A DNA stretch of 50,122 nt from an uncultured Propionibacteriaceae bacterium (GTDB taxonomy: Bacteria > Actinomycetota > Actinomycetes > Propionibacteriales > Propionibacteriaceae): the NCBI GenBank assembly GCA_937965785.1, contig CALCKT010000022.1, positions 1-50,122 of the forward strand, written 5' to 3'. Positions 8,671-15,141 of this stretch are shown here, piece after piece (positions within the stretch are counted from its first letter, which is position 1; the number at the start of each line of letters is the position of its first letter). Below the pieces are notes generated by a model. The model saw nothing but the letters and a program-made list of their open reading frames with translations. It was not told the DNA's origin and did no database searches. The translations under genes and the position numbers were made by a program.

Positions 8671-9428
8671 CGGTGCGTCGGTTTCGCTGTCAGTTCCGCC
8701 ACCGGATGCCACGGGACGTGTCCGGGAACCGCGTTCCGCAGCTCGGTGACGGAGGCCGGGTCGCAGGCGAGGAGCACGCAGCTGGCGGGGCCGCCCGAGG
8801 CGTCTAGGGGGAGGGGGTGGGCCAGCCACGTGAGACCACACCCGCTGGATTCGGCGAGCTGCTCGGCCTCGTAACCGATGCCCCGCGATCCGACCGGCAG
8901 GGCGTCGTGGACCGCGCCGGTGGCGATCAGGGCCTGCACGGTGGACAGCGGCACGATGTCCGGATGGCCGATGAAGACCTCGTCGTGCGGGGCGGAACGC
9001 GGCCAGCCGACGCAGATCACCACGTCGCCGGGGCGGCCCCCGCCGGTCAGCAGGTCACCTTTCAGGGTGCCGATCACCGTCACCCCGACCCCCGTCGCGG
9101 GTGAGGGCACGTTTTCCTCCGTGCTGCCCGTCACCGCTTCGGGCCGGATGCCGACCTCCGAGGCGACCGCGCGGAACGTGTCGATGAAGACGGTGGCCTC
9201 GGCCATGTCGTGGCAGAGGGTGTTGATCAACGCGACGGGCCGCGCCCCGGAGCACAGCACCTCCAGCAGCGGAACCCGGGCCGCGAAGTGCGCCACCACG
9301 TCGGCGGACACCCGCACCAGATCGGCGGGTCGCGGCCCGATGCCACCCACCGAGTCGCAGGCGATCACCAGGGGCGGGGAGCCGTCGACGATCAGGAGGT
9401 CGCGGACGGAACGAACCGGGTCCGTCAT
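8667..9428 (-). CDS. cblS: PurM/AIR-synthase-fold kinase, CblS-like (alpha-ribazole kinase)
   Basis: 253 aa. The start ATG at 9428 overlaps the preceding stop (ATGA), and the stop overlaps the ECF fusion start. The sequence has the AIR synthase N-domain pattern (VIACDSVGGIGPRPAD with the metal-binding acidic residue, then RVPLLEVLCSGARPV). It also has a strong TGSTEENVPSPATGVGVTVI segment, typical of CblS proteins as I recall them. CblS phosphorylates alpha-ribazole during salvage of the lower ligand of cobalamin. Being translationally locked between an S component and an ECF energy module supports 'import and trap by phosphorylation'. Other PurM-fold enzymes (ThiL-like, HypE-like) are alternatives. 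Confidence 0.62.
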   Translation of the reverse strand: MTDPVRSVRDLLIVDGSPPLVIACDSVGGIGPRPADLVRVSADVVAHFAARVPLLEVLCSGARPVALINTLCHDMAEATVFIDTFRAVASEVGIRPEAVTGSTEENVPSPATGVGVTVIGTLKGDLLTGGGRPGDVVICVGWPRSAPHDEVFIGHPDIVPLSTVQALIATGAVHDALPVGSRGIGYEAEQLAESSGCGLTWLAHPLPLDASGGPASCVLLACDPASVTELRNAVPGHVPWHPVAELTAKPTHR

Positions 9429-9976
9429 GATTTGCCGGGGCCCGTGAGTCGTACGGGACGCCCGGCGAGCCCGGCCGCCGTCAGGGCGATCCCCGCGATC
9501 ACGGCCACGGCGATGTTGATGGCGGAACCCACCAGCAGCGGCACCACCTGCGCGGCATACATTCCGAGGCCGCCGATGGGAAGCAGGATCGCGGGGGCCA
9601 GCAGGCCGTTCAGGAGCGCCGCCACCACGGCGGCCACCAGGGCGCCCAGGGGCCGGGCCAGCAGACCGAAGAGCCAGGCGAACACGAACATCTCCGCCGC
9701 GACGATCAGGTGGATCGGAAGGCCCAGCGGGAAACCGGCGGTAGCGGCGGAGATCAGGTGCCCGAGCGCCCCCACGACGCCACCCTCCAGCGGGGAGAAG
9801 GCGACCGCGGCCAGGTATCCGGGGGCGGAGTCGAGGGCGACGGTGCCCGTCGGGCTCGGGATCTTGATGAACGCCCCCACCCCTGACAGCGCCACCAGGA
9901 TCGCGACCCGCGCCACCCGTCGCGGTGAGAGGAACCCGTTCGAACCGGATGTGGACAGGGTGGGTTGCTCGCTCAT
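9425..9976 (-). CDS. cblT: ECF transporter S component, CblT-like
   Basis: 183 aa, with about five to six transmembrane helices after a 20-residue polar start. The ATG at 9976 follows GAGGAAGG. The conserved stretches GTVALDSAPGYLAAV and GALGHLISAATAGFPLGLPI resemble the alpha-ribazole S component CblT. It binds the substrate in the membrane and depends on the fused EcfA-EcfA-EcfT two genes downstream. First gene of a three-gene operon with 4-bp overlaps throughout. No cobalamin riboswitch fits in the 105-bp gap to the divergent dsbA gene. The S-component call is very firm; the alpha-ribazole substrate is moderate. Confidence 0.65.
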   Translation of the reverse strand: MSEQPTLSTSGSNGFLSPRRVARVAILVALSGVGAFIKIPSPTGTVALDSAPGYLAAVAFSPLEGGVVGALGHLISAATAGFPLGLPIHLIVAAEMFVFAWLFGLLARPLGALVAAVVAALLNGLLAPAILLPIGGLGMYAAQVVPLLVGSAINIAVAVIAGIALTAAGLAGRPVRLTGPGKS

Positions 9977-10081
9977 GGGACCTTCCTCGTGACAGAAATA
10001 TGCCGGTCCTGAACATAGCGGAGTGGGGAGGGTGGTTTCGACACGGGCCGCTCCTTCGTCGCAATGTGGTGGGATGGATGC

Positions 10082-10684
10082 ATGACGACTCAAGTTGATT
10101 TCTGGTTCGATCCGACATGCCCGTGGGCCTGGATGACCTCCCGCTGGATCCTGGAGGTGGAGAAGGTCCGCGACGTGAAGGTCACCTTCCACACCATGAG
10201 CCTCTACATCCTCAACGAGGGGCGCGACCTCGATCCCGGCTACCGGGAACGAATCGACGCGACCCTCGTCGCCTCACGTGCGGCGGCCGCGGTCCAGAAA
10301 CTCCACGGCCACGACATCCTGCGTGACTTCTACACCGCGCTCGGCACCCGCTTCCATCCCGGGGGCGAGCCGGTCGCCGTCGAGACCGTCGCCGCGGCCC
10401 TCGCCGACTGTGGCCTGGAGGCCGACATCGCTGAACGCGTCACCACCGACGAGTTCGACACCGATCTGCGTGCCTACCAGAAGGTGGCCCAGGACCTCGT
10501 CGGCCCGGACGTCGGCACCCCGGTCATCCGCGTCAACGGCATGGCGATGTTCGGCCCCGTCATCTCGCCCGCCCCGAAGGGCGAGGCCGCGGGCGAGCTG
10601 TTCGACGGTTTCGTGAAGGTCACCGCCTACCCGGGATTCTTCGAACTGAAGCGTTCCCGCGACGTCGGTCCGATTTTCGACTGA
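10082..10684 (+). CDS. DsbA-family oxidoreductase (Rv2466c / mycothiol nitroreductase-like)
   Basis: 200 aa, a thioredoxin fold with a helical insertion. The N-terminus VDFWFDPTCPWAWMTSRW aligns with the actinobacterial Rv2466c family, where the motif as I recall is CPWC. Here the second cysteine is Ala, giving a monothiol CPWA site (Cys at about residue 14). The cis-Pro strand is present as VGTPVIRVNG, and the C-terminal YPGFFELKRSRDV is also family-typical. Rv2466c is a mycothiol-dependent reductase that reduces nitro-compounds and protects against oxidative stress. A one-cysteine site would force a mixed-disulfide (mycothiol) mechanism. The start at 10082 is the first ATG matching the family; the intergenic region is shared with the divergent ECF operon. 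Confidence 0.85.
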   Translation: MTTQVDFWFDPTCPWAWMTSRWILEVEKVRDVKVTFHTMSLYILNEGRDLDPGYRERIDATLVASRAAAAVQKLHGHDILRDFYTALGTRFHPGGEPVAVETVAAALADCGLEADIAERVTTDEFDTDLRAYQKVAQDLVGPDVGTPVIRVNGMAMFGPVISPAPKGEAAGELFDGFVKVTAYPGFFELKRSRDVGPIFD

Positions 10685-10691
10685 GAAACCG

Positions 10692-10723
10692 ACGACGCCG
10701 GTTGCCCTGGCAACCGGCGTCGT
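10692..10723. terminator. Bidirectional terminator between dsbA-like and WXG100 genes
   Basis: A perfect 15-bp inverted repeat (10692-10706 and 10709-10723) with a minimal loop lies between two convergent genes that end at 10684 and 10734. It closes both the short plus-strand gene and the long minus-strand secretion cluster. Confidence 0.8.
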
Positions 10724-10733
10724 TCGGTCGGGG

Positions 10734-11033
10734 TCAGCCGCGGATCTGGCTGGCCATCTGGGAGTCGGTCTCGCGCATGGCGTTGGCCATGGAACGCAGA
10801 CCGTTGGCGATTCCGTCGAGGGCCGAGATCGTGTTGCTGGCCGAGTTGGTGAAATTCTGGTACATCTCGTTGAAGGCACCGGAGGCCTGGTCGGTCACAA
10901 AGCCATTGGACACCAAGTTTTCAATGCGGGACTTCAGGGTCTGCAGCTGCTGGGTGATCTGCTCTTTGCCGTTGATCAGTGCGGTGGCCTCGGATTCCAT
11001 CGCCTCGTAGGTGACATTGAGGTTCGCTGCCAT
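10734..11033 (-). CDS. WXG100-family protein (ESAT-6-like), Trp-less variant
   Basis: 99 aa; start ATG at 11033 with AAAGGAA eight bases upstream. It is two amphipathic helices joined by a turn, the size and pattern of WXG100 secreted proteins that dimerise and are exported by type VII ATPases. The turn reads SNGFVTDQASGAF, so the WxG Trp is absent and an NGF element stands in its place. The usual Tyr of the C-terminal YxxxD/E signal is Met (MRETD). The last gene of the cluster, 80 nt after the preceding gene. Family call by length, helix pattern and the GAF after the turn. Confidence 0.8.
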   Translation of the reverse strand: MAANLNVTYEAMESEATALINGKEQITQQLQTLKSRIENLVSNGFVTDQASGAFNEMYQNFTNSASNTISALDGIANGLRSMANAMRETDSQMASQIRG

Positions 11034-11112
11034 GTTTCATTTCCTTTCGTTCGTGGGGAAGTGGTTACTGTTATGGCGGCGGGCCCCCACTGTGCCGTCG
11101 CCAAGTTCTGTG

Positions 11113-11688
11113 TCAGGTCCCCTCGGCCAGCTGGACGAGCTGCAGCACGGCATCGCCCACGAGGAACGCCGCCAGCGGCCAGAACGCGGTGGCCAGGTCG
11201 CTGACCTCGGTGCCGGTGAAATAGAGGCACACGTCCCGGTCGACACCGTTTATCCGGCGGGTGGCTGCCAAGGAACCCCGGAGGAACAACGTGCTTTTCC
11301 CCTCCTCGGTCGCCGAGACCACCCGTGAGGCCTGGAAAACCCTGACGCCGAGCGCGTCCACCGTTTCGTCGGCGCGGTTGAGCACCTGGTCGCCCGGGTG
11401 GTTGTCGACGAGGATGCCCGGGAGCTCCGCCGCTTCGCCGGAGCCCGGCGAAGCGAACAACGCGACCAGGACCGGCATGGCCTCGGGAAGCAGCAAGGCG
11501 CAGCAGGCGAGTGCGGGATCGGGGATTCCGAACCTCGTCATCTCCAGCAGTGCAGCCGCCACGGCATCGCGGTCCGTCACGATGCCGGTCCGTTCCAGGT
11601 CGGGGAGCAGCTCTTCCAGCCAGGACGCTGCCTGCTCCTGGGGCATGTTGGGTGGTAGGGGCACCACAACGGGTGTTGCTTCACTCAT
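11113..11688 (-). CDS. Type VII-cluster protein of unknown function (A)
   Basis: 191 aa, acidic, no transmembrane helix or signal peptide seen. I chose the ATG at 11688, which overlaps the upstream stop by 8 nt; an earlier ATG would lie inside the neighbour. The sequence has an N-terminal helical part (MPQEQAASWLEELLPDLER) and a beta-rich centre (residues about 110-150, including GVRVFQASRVVS) ending in a hydrophobic helix. The pattern of variable N-terminus, strand block and C-terminal helix loosely resembles the upstream gene, and the two could be distant paralogs. Position between a candidate effector and WXG100 fits a secretion chaperone or immunity protein, but this is inference only. 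Confidence 0.6.
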   Translation of the reverse strand: MSEATPVVVPLPPNMPQEQAASWLEELLPDLERTGIVTDRDAVAAALLEMTRFGIPDPALACCALLLPEAMPVLVALFASPGSGEAAELPGILVDNHPGDQVLNRADETVDALGVRVFQASRVVSATEEGKSTLFLRGSLAATRRINGVDRDVCLYFTGTEVSDLATAFWPLAAFLVGDAVLQLVQLAEGT

Positions 11689-12376
11689 TGAGCTTCTCCT
11701 CGGTGGTCTCGTCATCGTCAACCCAGCTCAGGGCACTCACCCAGGCGTCGAAGAACTCCTCCACGCCGTCCAGGGCCTCGGAGGCCCCCTCGGCCAGCAT
11801 GCAACTGACCGAGGCCTCGACCGCCATCCAGCGTTCCTGATCGGAGGGGTCACCGACGATGTACTGGATGCGTCGCACCAACCGGGTGGTCTCGGCAGCT
11901 GCGGCCAACAGCTCGTCGCGGCTGGTCAGCTCAAGGATGTCCTCGGGCACATCGGAGAGCGAGTCCAGCAGAGCCTTCCCCGGGTTCTCCGGCATCCGGA
12001 TCTTCAATCCCACCATGCCCCGTGGCTCGATCGCCGAGAATTCCCCTTCTGAGTCCGCCGCCAGGGCGATGAGCGTCTCCATGGGATCGGAGTCGGTGGC
12101 GCCCATGTCGAAGGGACGGGTGACGATCATGGGCCGCATCGGCGAGTCACGGGGATCCTCGGCGGGCAGGTAGGCCGCCCAGGCGTTCTGGTTGGAGATC
12201 TCCTCGAATTGGGTCGTCATCCGGCTGGTCACCCAACCTGAGATGCGCACGCGCGTCACCTCGTCGTCGATGTCGCTGAACATCCGGTCCGTCAGCTGTT
12301 TGACGGTCGAACGATCCAAGGGATCCAGCCGCACCTCGGCCCAGTCCTCGGGGAGCAGGTAGTTGTATGTCACCAT
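11681..12376 (-). CDS. Type VII-cluster protein of unknown function (B)
   Basis: 231 aa, strongly acidic (ends DDDETTEEKLNE), soluble in appearance. The ATG at 12376 follows GAGGAA at good distance. It contains a strand-rich N-terminus (YNYLLPEDWAEVRL) and a C-terminal TRLVRRIQYIVGD...WMAVEASVSCML helix-strand region. I do not recognise the family. It lies 31 nt after the candidate effector and overlaps the next gene. An effector-specific chaperone, adaptor (EspG-like role) or immunity protein are the obvious possibilities; none is shown by sequence. Confidence 0.6.
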   Translation of the reverse strand: MVTYNYLLPEDWAEVRLDPLDRSTVKQLTDRMFSDIDDEVTRVRISGWVTSRMTTQFEEISNQNAWAAYLPAEDPRDSPMRPMIVTRPFDMGATDSDPMETLIALAADSEGEFSAIEPRGMVGLKIRMPENPGKALLDSLSDVPEDILELTSRDELLAAAAETTRLVRRIQYIVGDPSDQERWMAVEASVSCMLAEGASEALDGVEEFFDAWVSALSWVDDDETTEEKLNE

Positions 12377-12407
12377 CGTGATTTCCTCAATTCCCGGAGC
12401 CGCCCGT

Positions 12408-13607
12408 TCAGGCGTGTCTCGGTTTCGACCTGAACATTCCTACGATCGTGGATCTCCCCCAATCGATCGTCTTGTGCAGAGCGGTATCGAGTGCCTTCTT
12501 CGTGCCCTGGTAGACGTTCTTGCCGACGAATTCGGGGATCTTCTTGGCGATCTTCGGCATCGCCTTGGAGAAATCGGACATCAGTTTGGGGAAGGCCTTC
12601 TTCCCGCGCAGCAGATGGTCTGCGTAGGCGCCCGCTTTGCCTCCCAGTTTCCTCGAGAAGGCGCTGATCTTCTTCCCTGCATATTTGCTCAGAAGGGAGC
12701 CGCCCACCGTGGTGAGCGCCGTCGCGACGTTCTCCCCGGTCGGGTTCCGGATGGCCTTCACCATGGCGCCGCCGTTGGTGAAGCAGGTTTTCACCGTGCT
12801 GACGAACTTGGCGGCCTTGGACAGGGCGCTGACCACTTTTATCGCCGTCGTCACCACTTTGGCTATACCGACTGCTATGTTCACCACCGGGATGAAGGAC
12901 AGTACGATGGCGGCGATGTCCAACACCGTGCAGATTGCGTCAATGTGCTCCCAGACCCACTTGGCGATCTTGACCACGGCGTCGGCGATCTTCGAGACGA
13001 AATCCTTGAACCTGTCGAACCAAGAATCGTCCAATCCGGCGTCGTCACTGGCCTGGACGAGCTTCGAGCACGCGTCCTTGTTGGCCTGTTGGACCCGGCT
13101 GGCGGCGTCCTGGATGATCTTGACCTCTTTCTGGTAGTCGCAATCCGCCGCCTTATAGCTCTGCGCTGCCTTGGTCGCTTGGTCCACGGCGGTTTTCTGG
13201 ACGTTCTCGTCGAAGGACTGGGCCGCTTTTCGGGCAGTCATGTAGTTCTGCTCAGCTACGTCCTTGCGTTGTTTCGCCGCCTGTGCGCGTTGCGCGGCCT
13301 GGCGTGCCTTGCATTGCTCCTCGTCCAGAACCCCGGCGAATTCCTGCAGTGCCCGCGCCATTCCTTGGTATCGCATGCCCGCGGCCCGCAGCTGTTTGGT
13401 GGCCACGACCCCTTTCTCGCCGATTGCCTTGAATGCGTCCGAGGTGATCTCGTCGCTGCTGGAAACCAGTTTGTCCACGGCGTTACCCGCGTCGACCAGC
13501 TGGTTACCGGCGATCACCATGCGGCGGGCGCCGTTCTGAACTTCTGCCGGCTCGCCCTCCAGGTTGTTGCCGACACCGGCGAATGAAACGTCACAACCCA
13601 GACCCAT
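12408..13607 (-). CDS. Candidate type VII-exported protein (helical N-domain, basic C-domain)
   Basis: 399 aa from the ATG at 13607 (GGGAGGA five bases upstream; a longer frame start lies inside the neighbour). Residues 1-100 are helical with a spacing reminiscent of WXG/LXG export domains (DKLVSSSDEITSDAF, GMRYQGMARALQEFAGVLDE). Residues 100-190 form an Ala/Gln/Lys coiled-coil stretch. About 205-265 contains WFDRFKDFVSKIADAVVKIA and one or two strongly hydrophobic segments (AICTVLDIAAIVLSFIPVVN). The C-terminal 130 residues are Lys/Gly-rich and basic. This multi-part design fits a secreted substrate or toxin rather than a machine part. No known toxin domain recognised. Confidence 0.6.
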   Translation of the reverse strand: MGLGCDVSFAGVGNNLEGEPAEVQNGARRMVIAGNQLVDAGNAVDKLVSSSDEITSDAFKAIGEKGVVATKQLRAAGMRYQGMARALQEFAGVLDEEQCKARQAAQRAQAAKQRKDVAEQNYMTARKAAQSFDENVQKTAVDQATKAAQSYKAADCDYQKEVKIIQDAASRVQQANKDACSKLVQASDDAGLDDSWFDRFKDFVSKIADAVVKIAKWVWEHIDAICTVLDIAAIVLSFIPVVNIAVGIAKVVTTAIKVVSALSKAAKFVSTVKTCFTNGGAMVKAIRNPTGENVATALTTVGGSLLSKYAGKKISAFSRKLGGKAGAYADHLLRGKKAFPKLMSDFSKAMPKIAKKIPEFVGKNVYQGTKKALDTALHKTIDWGRSTIVGMFRSKPRHA

Positions 13608-15054
13608 TTGAGTCCTCCCCTCGGAATTGATCATCATCCAGCAAGACGTTGGCCGCCTCCTGCCGCTCTGTGCGGCGGTCGAATCCCGCGGCCTCCTGCG
13701 CCGCCACCGAAACCTCGGAGGAGGATGACGAGGAGTTCCCGGAACCGCCCGCCGCGGCCAGCCCGGCCATGCCGCCCATCATCAGCGGTGCCCCCATCAT
13801 GGAAAAACTGCGGGTGCCGGAGCCGCCGTCGAGACTGGGCAGCTCGCCGCTGGCCGCGGTGGGGGCCGCTGTCGGCTCGGAGGGTGTCAGGCTGGGCAGC
13901 TCGGACGGGGTTCCGGTGGTGCCGCCTGAGATGCCCGGGTCGCTGACCCCCAGATCCGGAAGCGGCTCCGGGGAGGGCGTTCCCCCGCCGGTGTCGCTGC
14001 TGCCCGTGAGTGGCGGCAGGTCGGCTGCTCCGCTGCCCACCGAATCGGATGAACCGGTCAAGGTCTCCAGGTCGCCGAGCGACTGGTCGACCTCGAGATC
14101 CGGGATCTCGGGTGAGACACCCAGGTCGGTTCCGGGCGTCGGTGTGGTTTCGCCGCCCTTGACCGGATCATCCATGGCCGGTGTCCCGGATCCGCCGGGG
14201 TCCTGATCCTGTGCCGGGCCGTCGACACCCGGTTCGGAGAAATCATCTCGGGGCTGGACCTCCGAGACGTTTCCCGCTCCTGTCGCGGAATCCTCCCGAC
14301 GTCCGAGCGCCGGACCGGTTCCCTTTGCGCTTTCGGCGCCGACGACGCCGAGGGAGACCAAGGCGCCCAGGCCGAGCAGGCCGCCCATGACGCTCAGCAC
14401 CTTGCCCACCGGCTGCCCGGTGAGTTCGGCCCAGCGCTGGGCGAAGTCGTTGATCAGCTGTCCCAGCTGGCGGTTTCGTTCGGGATCGCCCCCGATGGCT
14501 CCAGCAGCGCCTGGCGAGACCAGCCCCGGGGCGCCACCGGCGTCACCGGATGCGCCGCTTCCCGAACCGGCTCCCTCCAGCGGGGCAATCCCGGGATTGG
14601 TGCCTGCCGGGGCCGGTTTGGTCGTCTCGTGGGGAGCCTCGGTATCCGGTCTCGCCGGAGCCGGGGACCCGCCACCGCTGATACCGCCGCCATTCCCGGA
14701 GTCACTGGAACCAGTGTCAGGCCGTTTTTCCCCGGGTTTCTTCTCCTCGGGTTTCTTCTCCTCGGGCTTCTGCTGCAATTCCTCGGCTATTTTCCTGTCG
14801 AGGCGTTCGAATTCTTTGTCGCACGCCTCGACCAGCCGGGCGAGCTTGCCGAGACTCTCGGACATTTTCCGGCGGCGGATTTCCCACTCGCTTTCCTGCT
14901 TCTCGACCTCTTTCGCCAGTGGACCAGCAGGCCCGACGGCCGCCGCTAGTTTGCCCGCGAAACTTTCCGCGCTCTCCAGGTATCCTTGGGCATCCTTGGC
15001 CCCTTGGCCGGCCTCCTTGACCAGCCGGTTCTTGATAACTAGCCGATCCGACAT
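13591..15054 (-). CDS. Pro/Gly/Ser-rich membrane protein with WXG-like helical N-domain
   Basis: 487 aa from the ATG at 15054, which has an ideal AAAGGGG five bases upstream; another ATG at 15072 has none. The first 105 residues are helical (KEAGQGAKDAQGYLESAESF to KIAEELQQ). A Lys/Glu/Pro direct repeat (PEEKKPEEKKPGEKRP) and a Gly/Pro/Thr linker follow. A transmembrane segment lies near 235-260 (VLSVMGGLLGLGALVSLGVV). About 200 residues of acidic, Ser/Pro/Thr-rich low-complexity sequence follow, with recurrent LPxLTGSSD and LPSL motifs. It could be a secretion component that displays a flexible extracytoplasmic arm, or a substrate. It overlaps the candidate effector gene by 17 nt. Confidence 0.6.
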   Translation of the reverse strand: MSDRLVIKNRLVKEAGQGAKDAQGYLESAESFAGKLAAAVGPAGPLAKEVEKQESEWEIRRRKMSESLGKLARLVEACDKEFERLDRKIAEELQQKPEEKKPEEKKPGEKRPDTGSSDSGNGGGISGGGSPAPARPDTEAPHETTKPAPAGTNPGIAPLEGAGSGSGASGDAGGAPGLVSPGAAGAIGGDPERNRQLGQLINDFAQRWAELTGQPVGKVLSVMGGLLGLGALVSLGVVGAESAKGTGPALGRREDSATGAGNVSEVQPRDDFSEPGVDGPAQDQDPGGSGTPAMDDPVKGGETTPTPGTDLGVSPEIPDLEVDQSLGDLETLTGSSDSVGSGAADLPPLTGSSDTGGGTPSPEPLPDLGVSDPGISGGTTGTPSELPSLTPSEPTAAPTAASGELPSLDGGSGTRSFSMMGAPLMMGGMAGLAAAGGSGNSSSSSSEVSVAAQEAAGFDRRTERQEAANVLLDDDQFRGEDSNGSGL

Positions 15055-15141
15055 CTGTTCCCCTTTCGACATCTAGGGTGCCTGAAACCTTATTCCCCCG
15101 CAATGGGTTCAACTCCCCATCCGACGACCGCCCATTTGCCA

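Noticed and set aside
9977..10081. Possible cobalamin riboswitch upstream of the ECF operon
   Set aside because: Only 105 bp separate the divergent genes and no conserved B12-box could be seen.
14725..14790. Short tandem repeat (three copies of CTCGGG.TTCTTCTC-type units) as a regulatory repeat
   Set aside because: It encodes the Lys/Glu/Pro repeat in the linker of the Pro/Gly-rich protein and is explained by coding sequence.
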